A stretch of 64,000 bases of DNA from Mesorhizobium sp. WSM2240 (GCF_040438645.1 NZ_CP159253.1:3720001-3784000), one strand, 5' to 3'. Numbered from the stretch's first letter, positions 8,129-17,161 are shown. Numbers and translations: made by a program. The notes: generated by a model not told the origin, from the sequence alone.

Positions 8129-8929
8129 GTGCTGCTCGATTACGATCGCATGGGCTGGCTGCGCCTGGTCCTTCTCGGGTGGACCGGGCTGGTTGCCGCC
8201 TTCCTGCTGTTGCCGGTGGTCTTCATCGTACTCCTGTCCTTCGGTTCGTCCCGATGGCTTGCGTTTCCGCCGCCCGGCTGGACTCTCAAATGGTACGAGG
8301 ATCTCCTGGCAGACCCGGCCTGGCTCGATGCAGCGCTGACCAGCATGCGCATCGCCGCCATGGCGGCAGTGCTCGCAGTCGTAATCGGTCTGTTCGCTTC
8401 CTTCGCGCTGGTGAGGGGAAGGTTTCGCGGGCGCGACGCGCTGCGCGGCCTGCTTTTGACGCCGATGGTCCTGCCGGTTGTGGTCTTCGCCGTCGCCATC
8501 TACGCCTTCTTCCTCAGGCTCGGGCTGGGCGGCACGACGATCGGCTTCGTCATCGCTCACACCGTGTTGGCACTGCCTTTCGCCATCATCCCGATCGCCA
8601 CGGCGCTCGAAGGCTTCGACAAAACCATCGAAGACGCGGCGATCGTCTGTGGCGCCAGCCCGATCGAGGCGAGGCTGCGCGTCACCCTACCGTCGATCAA
8701 GATCGGAATTTTCTCGGCGGCGATCTTTGCCTTTCTCGCCTCCTGGGATGAAGTTGTCGTCGCCATCTTCATGGCGAGCCCGACCCTGCAAACCTTGCCG
8801 ATCAAGATCTGGGGCAGCCTGAGGCAGGATCTAAGCCCGGTGATCGCCGCCGCTTCCAGTCTTCTCGTCCTTCTGACCTTGCTCCTGATGCTCGCAACGG
8901 CGCTTATACGCCGGAGGTTCTCGAAATGA
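8129..8929 (+). CDS. ABC transporter permease, PotC type
   Basis: This is the second inner-membrane permease, about 266 residues, with hydrophobic segments such as LVAAFLLLPVVFIVLLSF. The loop EDAAIVCGASPIEARLRVTLP is the coupling motif. GTG at 8129 lies one base after the previous stop (8125-8127) and has GGGAGG at 8115-8120, eight bases upstream, so I chose it over the upstream alternatives. The gene overlaps the ATPase gene by ATGA, giving tight translational coupling. Confidence 0.82.
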   Translation: MLLDYDRMGWLRLVLLGWTGLVAAFLLLPVVFIVLLSFGSSRWLAFPPPGWTLKWYEDLLADPAWLDAALTSMRIAAMAAVLAVVIGLFASFALVRGRFRGRDALRGLLLTPMVLPVVVFAVAIYAFFLRLGLGGTTIGFVIAHTVLALPFAIIPIATALEGFDKTIEDAAIVCGASPIEARLRVTLPSIKIGIFSAAIFAFLASWDEVVVAIFMASPTLQTLPIKIWGSLRQDLSPVIAAASSLLVLLTLLLMLATALIRRRFSK

Positions 8930-10005
8930 CCCAGCCGTTCCTCTCCATCCGCAACATAAGAAAATCGTTTGGCTCCGTCGTCGCCGTTCACGACGTCACC
9001 ATTGATATTCCGCAAGGGGAGTTCCTGACATTTCTCGGCCCATCCGGGTCCGGTAAGTCGACCACGCTTTACGCCATTGCAGGCTTCCAGGATCCGAGCT
9101 CGGGCGATGTCCTTCTGCAGGGGAACTCCCTTCTGTCGGTGCCGCCGCACAAGCGCAATATCGGCATGGTGTTCCAGCGCTACACGCTGTTTCCCCACCT
9201 CACGGTGGCTGAGAATATCGCCTTTCCGCTGCGCGTGCGCCGCCGGTCGGAAAGGGAGGTGACGCGAAAAGTCGACGCGATGCTGGCGCTGGTGCGGCTC
9301 GAAAGTTTTGCCGACAGGCGTCCCGGCGCATTGTCGGGCGGTCAGCAGCAGCGTGTGGCGCTTGCGAGGGCGCTCGCCTACGACCCGCCGATCCTTTTGA
9401 TGGACGAGCCGCTTTCGGCCCTCGACAAGAAGCTTCGGGAGGATATCCAAGCCGAGATCCGGCGCATCCACCGCGAAACCGGCGTGACCATCCTTTATGT
9501 CACGCACGATCAGGAGGAAGCGCTGCACCTTTCGGACCGCATCGCCCTATTCAAGGACGGGCGCATTGAGCAGATCGGCAGCGGCGAGGACCTTTATCTA
9601 AGGCCTGCAACCGATTTCGTCGCAGGGTTCATCGGCAATTCGAATTTCCTGCCGGCCGAATGCCTCGATACCGTCAACGGCTCAGCAACGATCCGCCTGG
9701 CGGATGGTTCGGTCGTGTCCGGAGTGAAGGCCAATCACAGTCTGAGCCGGGGTCAAAAGGCAAAGCTGATGGTGCGGCCGGAGGCTTTTCGCCTCACCTC
9801 GAGCCGAGGATGTGCTGAACTCGCGGTCGAGTTCGTCGACACCGCCTTCTTCGGCGAGCGGCGGCGGGTCGTCGCGCGAACGTCTGCCGGCCAGGAGATA
9901 GACATCAGGCCGACATCTGACATGGCCGATGCGCACGGAGGTAACGCTTCGAGGGGCCGGCAGGTTTTCTTCGACCCCGCTGCCGCGTTTCTGTTTCCGG
10001 CCTGA
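8926..10005 (+). CDS. ABC transporter ATPase, PotA type
   Basis: This 359-residue cytoplasmic ATPase energises the importer. It has Walker A GPSGSGKST, Q-loop GMVFQRYTLFPH, signature LSGGQQQRVALARAL, Walker B ILLMDEPLSALD and H-loop YVTHDQEEA. From about residue 245 a C-terminal TOBE-type regulatory domain follows. Length and architecture match PotA. The gene starts in an ATGA overlap with the permease and lies 25 bases before the dehydrogenase. Confidence 0.9.
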   Translation: MTQPFLSIRNIRKSFGSVVAVHDVTIDIPQGEFLTFLGPSGSGKSTTLYAIAGFQDPSSGDVLLQGNSLLSVPPHKRNIGMVFQRYTLFPHLTVAENIAFPLRVRRRSEREVTRKVDAMLALVRLESFADRRPGALSGGQQQRVALARALAYDPPILLMDEPLSALDKKLREDIQAEIRRIHRETGVTILYVTHDQEEALHLSDRIALFKDGRIEQIGSGEDLYLRPATDFVAGFIGNSNFLPAECLDTVNGSATIRLADGSVVSGVKANHSLSRGQKAKLMVRPEAFRLTSSRGCAELAVEFVDTAFFGERRRVVARTSAGQEIDIRPTSDMADAHGGNASRGRQVFFDPAAAFLFPA

Positions 10006-10030
10006 TCGAACCAGCAGAAAGTCTTCGCCG

Positions 10031-11485
10031 ATGAATCCTTTGCCGCTGGCCGACATGGCCTTGCTTCGACACCTGTGCCTCGTCGACGGAAAGTTTGTCG
10101 GTACGCCGTCCGATGCCGTGAAAAATCCGGCCGACGGGACGCCGATCGCCCATGTGCCTCGGTTCGGGGCGGAAGAGGCAACCGCATCGGTCGAGGCGGC
10201 CAGGCGTGCCTTTTCCGCCTGGGCGACGTGCACCGCGAAGGAGCGGAGCCGAATCCTGCGGCGCTGGTTCGACCTGATGACCGAGCATCGCAAGGACTTG
10301 GGGTGTATCCTGACCGCCGAGCAGGGCAAGCCGCTTGCCGAAGCCGTTGGCGAAATCGACTATGCTGCGGCCTACGTTGAATTTTACGCCGAGGAGGCCA
10401 AACGGATCGCCGGTGAAGTTCTCCCGAGCCACCGCAGTGACGCCAGGATTCTGGTCATGCGGCAGCCGGTCGGTGTCGTTGCAGCAATTACGCCGTGGAA
10501 TTTTCCCGCGGCGATGATCACCCGTAAAATCGCGCCGGCACTCGCCGCCGGTTGCACGGTGGTGGTGAAACCGGCGCCGGAGACGCCGCTTACCGCGCTG
10601 GCTCTGGCGGAACTCGCTCTACGAGCAGGCTTTCCGGCCGGCGTCGTCAATGTCATCACCGGCGACGCGGTGGCGATCGGCTCGGTGCTGACCTCGCATC
10701 CTGCAATACGTGTGGTCAGCTTCACCGGCTCGACCGACGTCGGGAAGCTCTTGATGCGGCAATGCGCCGGAACGGTGAAAAAGGTCGCCCTCGAACTCGG
10801 CGGCAATGCCCCTTTCATCGTCTTTGCCGATGCTGATCTGGATGCGGCCGTCGAAGGCGCAATGGTTTCGAAGTTCCGTAACACGGGACAGACATGCGTC
10901 TGCACCAATCGGTTCTATATCCATGCCGACATCCATGATGCCTTCGTCGAAAAGTTCTCTAGCGCTGTGGCGGCCCTGAACGTCGGGCCGGGAACCGAAG
11001 CAGGCATCAATCAGGGGCCCCTGATCAACGAAGCGGCGGTGAAGAAGGTCGAGCGCCATGTTGCCGACGCTGTCGAGAAAGGTGGCCGCATTGTCACGGG
11101 CGGGCGCCGACATGCATTGGGCGGCACTTTTTTCGAACCTACAATCGTGGCCGATGCGAACCACCGGATGATTGTGGCACAGGAGGAAACGTTTGGTCCG
11201 CTAGCGCCGGTTTTCCGCTTCGACAGCGAGGACGAGGTGATCGACAGGGCCAACGACAGCGCTTTCGGCCTGGCCGCGTATTTCTATACCCGAGACGCCG
11301 CGCGAGTGTTTCGCGTCGCCGAACGCCTCGAATATGGCATGGTCGGCATCAATTCTGGCGCGATCTCGACCGAACTGGCGCCGTTTGGCGGCGTCAAGGA
11401 AAGCGGCAATTCGCGCGAGGGCTCGCACCATGGGATCGACGAATACGTCGAGAAAAAATACGCGCTGGTCGGCGGTTTGAACTGA
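10031..11485 (+). CDS. Succinate-semialdehyde dehydrogenase-like aldehyde dehydrogenase
   Basis: This 484-residue ALDH is closest in pattern to GabD-type enzymes: AEQGKPLAEA near residue 97, ITPWNFP, VSFTGSTDVGK, LELGGNAPF with the catalytic Glu, and GQTCVCTNR with the catalytic Cys. If the assignment holds it converts succinate semialdehyde, or a similar C4-C5 semialdehyde, to the dicarboxylate that enters the TCA cycle. The ATG at 10031 gives the family N terminus although the frame is open further upstream. As last gene of the operon it probably finishes the pathway begun by the monooxygenase. Confidence 0.85.
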   Translation: MNPLPLADMALLRHLCLVDGKFVGTPSDAVKNPADGTPIAHVPRFGAEEATASVEAARRAFSAWATCTAKERSRILRRWFDLMTEHRKDLGCILTAEQGKPLAEAVGEIDYAAAYVEFYAEEAKRIAGEVLPSHRSDARILVMRQPVGVVAAITPWNFPAAMITRKIAPALAAGCTVVVKPAPETPLTALALAELALRAGFPAGVVNVITGDAVAIGSVLTSHPAIRVVSFTGSTDVGKLLMRQCAGTVKKVALELGGNAPFIVFADADLDAAVEGAMVSKFRNTGQTCVCTNRFYIHADIHDAFVEKFSSAVAALNVGPGTEAGINQGPLINEAAVKKVERHVADAVEKGGRIVTGGRRHALGGTFFEPTIVADANHRMIVAQEETFGPLAPVFRFDSEDEVIDRANDSAFGLAAYFYTRDAARVFRVAERLEYGMVGINSGAISTELAPFGGVKESGNSREGSHHGIDEYVEKKYALVGGLN

Positions 11486-11838
11486 GCGCCTCGGAATGGC
11501 CGATTGGGGACCGCGCCAGTCGATAGGCGCGTAAAGCAAACCGGATCAACCGTTGGCGCCTCTGTTTGAGCGTCGCCCGATGCAGCAGTGGTAGGTTGAG
11601 CTCAATTGCGGCTAAGGTCTGGTTTGAGCACGAAGCGCGGCACTTCGCCGGCGCAACGGCATGGCGCTTCTTTCTCGTTCCGATCGGGAGAAGCTACGGA
11701 AGAAAAACCATCCATTGCACCCCAGGGTTGCTCACTACGGCGCAAAGTTGACCCCGTTGAAGTCATCCCTCCGGATCGGCAGAAAAGCAACCGTGGGAGC
11801 CTAGACCGCGGCGGAACCTGCGGCCGGCGCTGTCTGCG
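11486..11838. other. Intergenic gap without recognisable gene
   Basis: These 353 bases lie between the convergent dehydrogenase and FKBP genes. Only short, non-homologous reading frames are present and no clear terminator hairpin was found. Confidence 0.4.
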
Positions 11839-12261
11839 TCAGACGACTTCCACGACTTCGAGTTCGAACACCAGATCTTGCCCGGCCAGCGGGTGGTTGG
11901 CGTCGATCGTCGCGTTGTGGTCGTCGATCTCGACTAGCGTCAGCGGAACCTGCTTGCCGTCCGGCGTGCTTGCTTGGAGCCGGTCACCGATTTTGACGTC
12001 ATCGGGAAGCGCCGAGCGTGGCACGGTCTGAATGGCGGCTTCGCTGCGGTCGCCATAGGCCTCGGCGGCGGGCACAGTTACGGTGCTCTTCTCGCCAACA
12101 GCCATGCCTTCGACTTTGCGATCTAGCCCGGGAATGATCTGGCCCGCCCCGACCTGAAACTGGAGCGGCTCTCGCCCTGCCGACGACTCGAACTCCGTTC
12201 CATCGGGCAATTTGAGGGTGTAATGAACGCGTACGGTATCGCCGCTATGGACATGGGTCAT
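11839..12261 (-). CDS. FKBP-type peptidyl-prolyl isomerase, SlyD/SlpA-like
   Basis: This 140-residue cytoplasmic chaperone/isomerase has the FKBP N-terminal strand VRVHYTLKLPDGTEFESS, GAGQIIPGLDRKVEGM and an inserted-flap region. It ends with the SlyD/SlpA hallmark ANHPLAGQDLVFELEV. It lacks the His/Cys-rich metal tail of E. coli SlyD, so it is closer to SlpA. The ATG at 12261 is preceded by AAGGAA eight bases upstream; the longer frame is not needed. It stands alone on its strand. Confidence 0.88.
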   Translation of the reverse strand: MTHVHSGDTVRVHYTLKLPDGTEFESSAGREPLQFQVGAGQIIPGLDRKVEGMAVGEKSTVTVPAAEAYGDRSEAAIQTVPRSALPDDVKIGDRLQASTPDGKQVPLTLVEIDDHNATIDANHPLAGQDLVFELEVVEVV

Positions 12262-12405
12262 CTCTGAATTCCTTAGCTGGAGGACAATTGCCGTCACGCC
12301 TCGCCGGGCGCGCGGCCGGTCAGGCCGGCTAAAGCCGACAAGGGTGCAGATAAGACTCCGCTCAGACATGTAAACAGCAATCAGAGATGTGCGACAGGTC
12401 GCGGT

Positions 12406-13994
12406 CTAGTAGCCGATCGCGCAGCCGTCCTTGCGTGGGTCGGAGCCGCCGATCAAGCTACCCTTCTCCCAGTCGATGACGATGCCTTGCCCGCCGCCAT
12501 GCGGCAGGGCACGGAGGACGACGTTGTGTCCGCGCGACTTCAGTCCCGCGACCGAGGCTTCCGGCACGCCGCGCTCCACCTCGGTGACCTCGTCCGCATA
12601 GAATACACGCGGCGCGTCGATCGCCTGTTGAATGTCCATCCCGTAGTCCACCATGTTGGTGACGATGTGCGCGTGGCCCATCGGCTGGAAGTCCGCACCC
12701 ATCACGCCGAACGACATCGTACAGCGCCCATGGCTCATCGCGAGCGCCGGAATGATGGTGTGCATCGGCCGCTTGCCCGGCGCGATGGTGTTCGGGTGAT
12801 CCGGCTCGACCACGAATCCCGTTCCGCGATTGTGCAGCATGACGCCGGTCTTTTCGGTGCAGATGCCGGTGCCAAAGCCCGAGTAGAGCGATTGATCAGC
12901 GATACTGCCGTGCGGTCGCGGTCCACGACTGTGAGGTAGATCGTATCACTCGACGGCGCGGGCGACTTCGGTAGCGGCACGCGCGTGCCGGGATCAAGCA
13001 ACTTCGCGAGCTTATTCGCAAAGCCCTTGTCGAGCAGCCCCGCGACCGATTCACGCATGTAGGCAGGATCCGCGGTGTGCATGTCGCGTACCCCGAACGC
13101 AAGCCGCGCGGCTTCGAGCGCGAGATGCAGCCGCTCCGCGCCCATCGGATCGAAACTCTTCAGATCGAACTGCTCGAGGATGTTCAGCAGCACCAGCGCG
13201 GTCAGCCCCTGCCCGTTCGGCGGCAACTCGATGACGTCGAGTCCGCGATAATTTGTCGAGATCGGCTCAACGACGTCGCCCTTGTGGCGCGCGAGATCTT
13301 CCGTCGCGAGCAGCCCGCCTGCAGCCTGAACGGTCGCGGCGATGTCGGCTGCAATAGCACCCTCGTAGAATGCCCTCGCGCCGCCCGCCGCGATCGACTT
13401 CAGAGTAGAGGCGAGCGCCGGCAGGCGCATCACATGTCCGACCTCGGGCGATTTCCCGTTGACCAGAAAGTGCTTCACCGAGCCGGCATGCGGCGTGAGC
13501 TTGTCGGTCATCGTAGCCCAGTCGGCGGCAACGCGCGGTGCGATCGGGAAGCCCTCCTCGGCGTGGCGGATCGCATGCTGAAGCACCTCATCGAGACCGA
13601 AACGGCCGTGCGCCCTGAGGATCGCCTCCCACGCATCGATCGCGCCCGGCACCGTAACGGCATGCGGCGATGTTGCCGGAATCTTGTGCGGCAGACCCGC
13701 CGCGAGCATCCGCTCCGTCGTGGCGGCATAAGCCGCGCGGCCCGAACCGTTGTAGCCCCAAACCGGCGCATTCGGCTTCGCCACGAGACAGAAGCAGTCG
13801 CCGCCGATGCCGGTCATTGCCGGCTCGACTACGCACAGCGTCGCAACAGCCGCAACGGCAGCATCGGCCGCCGTGCCGCCAGCCTTGAGAACGTCGACCG
13901 CCGCGATGCTCGCGAGCGGATGGGAGGTCGCGGCCATTCCTTCGCGCGCGTAAACGGGCGAGCGGCCGGGCAGATGGAAGTCGCGTTGAGTCAT
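12406..13994 (-). pseudogene. Gamma-glutamyltransferase family gene with a frameshift
   Basis: The 5' part (13994 down to about 12895) encodes residues typical of GGT-family Ntn hydrolases: GGTAADAAVAA, VEPAMTGIGGDCF, and the processing/nucleophile site at SSDTIYLTVVD, where Thr would become the new N terminus. The frame then shifts near 12890-12895. The rest of the small subunit continues in another frame from about 12890 to 12406 (MLHNRGTGFVVEPDHPN, MSFGVMGADFQPMGHA, GGSDPRKDGCAIGY). A single missing base restores the expected N-S-L-Y-S-G-F-G segment. Everything else looks intact, so this is a very recent inactivation or a sequencing error. If intact, it would hydrolyse or transfer gamma-glutamyl or similar acyl groups. 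Confidence 0.8.
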
Positions 13995-14129
13995 CTTGGC
14001 CTGGGTGTCGTGGGCGGGGGCCGACCCTAACTCGATCAGGCGGGAAAGACTACTCGACCTTTTGCGACGGTATTGGCAGCGCCGAATGGCGGGTTGGAGA
14101 AACGCGATGAATCTCGGCAATTGATGCTG

Positions 14130-14415
14130 TGGACGCCTTCAAGTCCGGCCGGAACCTGGCTGCTCGGGCTCGTTCCGCGGCAGAACTCCAGCGGAGGAAA
14201 GGAGCGGCTTGGTGGTATCACTACGCAAGGAGATCGATACCTACGGCAAATTACTTGTAGCCGGCGCTCTTGCCGTAATCCGCTATGCCCAGCGGCATGG
14301 AACAAGGCGGCCTTGGTTGGTTCAACCACGAAGGTCGCTGCGGTCGCGCTCGCCAACAAGATGGCGCGGATGATCTGGGCCATCATGACAAGCGGCGAAC
14401 GCTACTCACATAGAC
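14130..14415 (+). mobile_element. IS110-family transposase remnant (C-terminal part, frameshifted)
   Basis: Pieces of an IS110 (IS1111-like) transposase can be read in alternating frames: GLVPRQNSSGGKERLGGI, QGDRYLRQ, then LLVAGALAVIRYAQRHG, and finally TKVAAVALANKMARMIWAI with the terminal GERY. These are the conserved C-terminal blocks of the family. There are at least two frameshifts and the DEDD catalytic N-terminal half is missing, so it is dead. The protein-like frame on the opposite strand (14036-14386) is only its antisense. Confidence 0.8.
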
Positions 14416-14844
14416 GCCGACATTGACAACGCGGGGCGGCGTTTCGCGCTCGATTTGTGCAAAGGCGGCCTGCGTCATGAACATGCAGACAATGATGCCT
14501 GCCGATCCCGCGGCTCGTTTGGACGCCAAAAGCAGTTGGGCTGAACGCCTCAGGATTTCACATGCCGAGTTTTGCAACAACAATATAGCAGTGCAGCATT
14601 CCCTCCCTATCGAATTGGTTGCCTGTGGGACCAAAATAGCCGCAGGCTTCCTCTTCTTTTCCGGCCGTCGACCCGCTGATGGCGACGATTCCTTCTTCCG
14701 CAAAGCGAGCTTGGCAGCAGCCATTTCCGCATTTTGGGCTTGGTTCTGGGCGGAAAAGCGGTCCACTCGCGGACCTGCCTCAATTATTAGTCGTTGATGC
14801 CGATGATCCGGATCGTCGCGTCGTTGCATATACCGCTGATCCAT
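14416..14844. other. Gap with a possible truncated exported protein
   Basis: The only suggestive signal is on the minus strand from about 14529 to 14383: a hydrophobic signal-like segment ending MFMTQAAFA, followed by about 20 mature residues (ERETPPRVVNVGVYV) before the frame runs into the IS110 remnant and stops. This resembles the 5' end of a secreted gene cut off by the insertion. No other gene is supported. Confidence 0.3.
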
Positions 14845-15276
14845 TCATTCGGTAACGATCTCGGCGAAACACTTTGCCAGACCGGATGGTGCTCCGAGCT
14901 TCTTTGCCCAGGCCACTAGCTCAGGCTTTTCCGAGGGATCGGCCCAGCCGCCCCACACTTCGCGAAAGCGCTTCTTTCCGTTGACTGTCTGGAAGAACAT
15001 CACACCGTCATCGCTTACAGGCGTGGAAACGTAGGCGGCGCTCCAGTCGCCGTTCTCCATGATCGCGCTGAACTTCACCTGAGCCGGCTTGATCTTGTTG
15101 TCCATCGCCGAGGCGACGAGAGGGGCATATTCCTGCTTGCGCGCCTTCGTCATTTCGACCTTTACGCCGTCGCAGTCGTTCTTTGCAGCGAAGGCAGGCG
15201 TCAGAGCAATTCCCAGCCCCGCGAGGCTCATGACGATCTTGGCACGTCGGCGGATCTGACCGTTGAGTTCAGACAT
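14845..15276 (-). CDS. Exported protein of unknown function
   Basis: The 143-residue protein begins with a basic stretch and hydrophobic core ending ALTPAFAAKND, a good signal peptide. The mature part contains two cysteines (Cys in NDCDGVKVE and Cys in LAKCFAEIV) that could form a disulfide, and a central strand-rich segment (WSAAYVSTPVSDDGVMFFQ). I do not recognise the family. It lies downstream of the repeat lipoprotein gene in the same direction with a 36-base gap and may share its transcript. Periplasmic location is inferred from the signal peptide. Confidence 0.65.
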   Translation of the reverse strand: MSELNGQIRRRAKIVMSLAGLGIALTPAFAAKNDCDGVKVEMTKARKQEYAPLVASAMDNKIKPAQVKFSAIMENGDWSAAYVSTPVSDDGVMFFQTVNGKKRFREVWGGWADPSEKPELVAWAKKLGAPSGLAKCFAEIVTE

Positions 15277-15312
15277 GAATGGCTATCCTTTCGTTCTTTG
15301 CTGCAGAGTCCA

Positions 15313-15702
15313 TTAATCGGAACTGTCATCGTCCGATGAACTGTCGTCGTCCGGCGCATTGACCTCGCAGCCGATGCCATGACATCCTTGGTAGTTCCCT
15401 TGCGTATCGAAATTGGGATTGCCTTCGCGATCGTATTGCGGTCTGTTGTCGACTGTTCGGTCCTCTTCATCCGGATCGTCGACGTCACAACCCACTCCAT
15501 GGCAACCGATATAGTTCCCGCGCGTATCGAAGTTGGGATTGCCGTTTCTGTCGAACTGCGACCTGTTATCGATGGCCCTCCTCCCTTTATCGGGATTGTC
15601 CACCAGGCACCCTGTTCCATGACAGCCGTCGTAGTCGTCGGTCGTACAACCGGCGACTGTCAGCAAAACAGTCATCAGAGTCGCGGATAGTGCGAGTTTC
15701 AT
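15313..15702 (-). CDS. Small lipoprotein with a 40-residue tandem repeat
   Basis: The 129-residue precursor has a lipobox (LTVAGC, lipidated Cys19). The mature protein consists of two full copies of a 40-residue unit (residues 24-63 and 64-103) and a partial third copy. Each copy starts with Y-x-G-C-H-G-x-G-C and ends with D-R-x-G-N-P-N-F-D-T-x-G-N-Y, and the protein closes with an Asp/Ser-rich tail. The paired Cys and the Asp-rich loops suggest disulfides and perhaps cation binding, but that is inference. GGAGGAGG lies before the ATG at 15702; the longer upstream frame has no support. It resembles no enzyme I know. Confidence 0.7.
   Translation of the reverse strand: MKLALSATLMTVLLTVAGCTTDDYDGCHGTGCLVDNPDKGRRAIDNRSQFDRNGNPNFDTRGNYIGCHGVGCDVDDPDEEDRTVDNRPQYDREGNPNFDTQGNYQGCHGIGCEVNAPDDDSSSDDDSSD
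15394..15633 (-). repeat. Two tandem 120-base coding repeats
   Basis: These bases encode the two complete 40-residue units of the lipoprotein, one at 15633-15514 and one at 15513-15394. A third, partial unit runs to about 15349. Most positions are identical at protein level, so the array arose by in-frame duplication. Confidence 0.75.
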
Positions 15703-15854
15703 TATGGCGCCTCCTCCGTAATTTTTGGTGGTTTCTAGCCGAGCCTCAGAACCGAACCGCAAGTCTGGCGTTAAAGCCGTGCTCTTGCGCGTCTGAGGCG
15801 ATTCGCACGCATGCCTGGTCCTTGATTTCGATGCTGCTTTCCTTCGTTCCCCGC

Positions 15855-16730
15855 TCAACGGACGACACGAGTACGGCGCAGGGCGCTTGGCGTCGTGAAT
15901 TTGTGCCGGCGCATGGATGCGGTCATGTGACTGTGACTGGCAAATCCAGTGAGGCTGGCGATCCTCGCCAGGGGCATGTCGGTCGCCATGACAAGCTGCT
16001 CGGCCAGTTCGATCCGGGTTCCGAGGAGATACCGATGAGGCGATTGGCCGACCGTCTGCCTGAAGGCGCGCAGGAAATGGCTTGGCGAGAGACTCGCGAT
16101 CAATGCCAGCCGCTCTACCGACAACTGCTCGCCTATATTGGCCCTGATGTAATCCTGAACGTCACGCCAGGCCTTGGGCGACAATCCACCCCTGCTTAGG
16201 GGCACGGGACGATCTTGAAGCGTCGAATAGTTGCGTAAGAGATAGGTGGAAAAAACCGTAAGCAGGGAATCCAGGTAGAGATGGTTTAACGGTTCGCCCC
16301 CTTGGAATTCGTCCCGGACCAGGTTGGCCAGCAAAAGCGCCTTCTCGTCAACATGTCCTGGTGCCAGAGGTCGGAACTCAAAATCCTCCGTCTCGAATTC
16401 CAGGCCCGCCAGCCTGGAGAGTTGTTCGGGTGCGAGCGCCAGCAACAGGTTTTCTTTCGCCGTCTTCCAGCGCGCAAAAAGCTCGGCATTGGAAGGAATG
16501 ATCTCGACAGCGCCAACCGGAGCCAGGAACTCGGATCTCCGGTCTGAATTGAGTGAGACCTCCCGACCGGGTTGAGGCGTCAACATCACCAGCACCATAT
16601 GGGAGGGCGCGTTGAACCTGATCGAATTCGGACCTGTCAGCGTGTGCGTGACCGCTCCGCTGGACGTCTCGAACTTGGGGCCCCATGCATCGGGAACGCT
16701 GCTTAAGAGCTTGCTGGGGGATCCGGACAA
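15855..16730 (-). CDS. AraC-family transcriptional regulator
   Basis: This 291-residue regulator has a poorly conserved N-terminal sensor domain (residues 1-180). The C-terminal AraC domain (about 190-288) has two helix-turn-helix motifs: EQLSVERLALIASLSPSHFLRAFRQTVGQSP and then MPLARIASLTGFASHSHMTASMRR. The last residues, TPSALRR, match the family end. It is divergent from the exported-protein genes starting at 17162, separated by an AT-rich gap. The regulated genes are unknown. Confidence 0.85.
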   Translation of the reverse strand: MSGSPSKLLSSVPDAWGPKFETSSGAVTHTLTGPNSIRFNAPSHMVLVMLTPQPGREVSLNSDRRSEFLAPVGAVEIIPSNAELFARWKTAKENLLLALAPEQLSRLAGLEFETEDFEFRPLAPGHVDEKALLLANLVRDEFQGGEPLNHLYLDSLLTVFSTYLLRNYSTLQDRPVPLSRGGLSPKAWRDVQDYIRANIGEQLSVERLALIASLSPSHFLRAFRQTVGQSPHRYLLGTRIELAEQLVMATDMPLARIASLTGFASHSHMTASMRRHKFTTPSALRRTRVVR

Positions 16731-17161
16731 CTTCGGGCCCTCTGTGTCAGGAGCGCTCTCAGCGAGCAGACACCTTCAAAGCGGATTACAACCCCTCGTT
16801 GCCCTGGAGCGATAATTTAACAAGCGCTGTCAAAATTCAAGAACCCATATCCTGTTTCTGCCATCATATTGCCCAAAAACTAATATTATCGAGAGGTAAA
16901 TTAGGAATTGCTTACAACTTGGTGGGCGCATTTAGTGCTATGTTCGGCACTTCACTCCCACAATTGTCAAAAAATGATCATTTATCGAGGAATCACCATT
17001 TTTTGGATTTCGGCGGCATTACCGCCCGTGAAACTTATCCGTTTCTGTGCTTTTCCTGAATGCGGCTTGATCTGCTAAGTCCCCGTCGAGAAACGGAGAT
17101 TTTCGGACATGCGACAAGCCGTGCGGGGCATGCCCAAGCATGAACCGACAAGGAGAAGAAT
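16731..17161. other. AT-rich intergenic region with palindromes
   Basis: This 431-base gap is clearly richer in A/T than its surroundings from about 16810 to 17050. It holds a perfect palindrome AAATGATCATTT at 16972-16983 and the inverted arms AAAAAATG (16969-16976) and CATTTTTT (16997-17004). No gene is seen. It probably contains the promoters of the AraC gene and of the lipoprotein gene at 17162. Confidence 0.5.

Noticed and set aside
14172..14199. GGAAC followed by CGTT near the IS110 remnant as an EcfG promoter
   Set aside because: The spacing is 15 bases rather than 16-17, it lies inside transposase coding sequence, and no gene starts downstream.
14036..14386. Minus-strand 116-codon frame that looks like a small conserved rhizobial protein
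   Set aside because: It is the reverse strand of an IS110 transposase C terminus, which explains its recurrence near insertion sequences.
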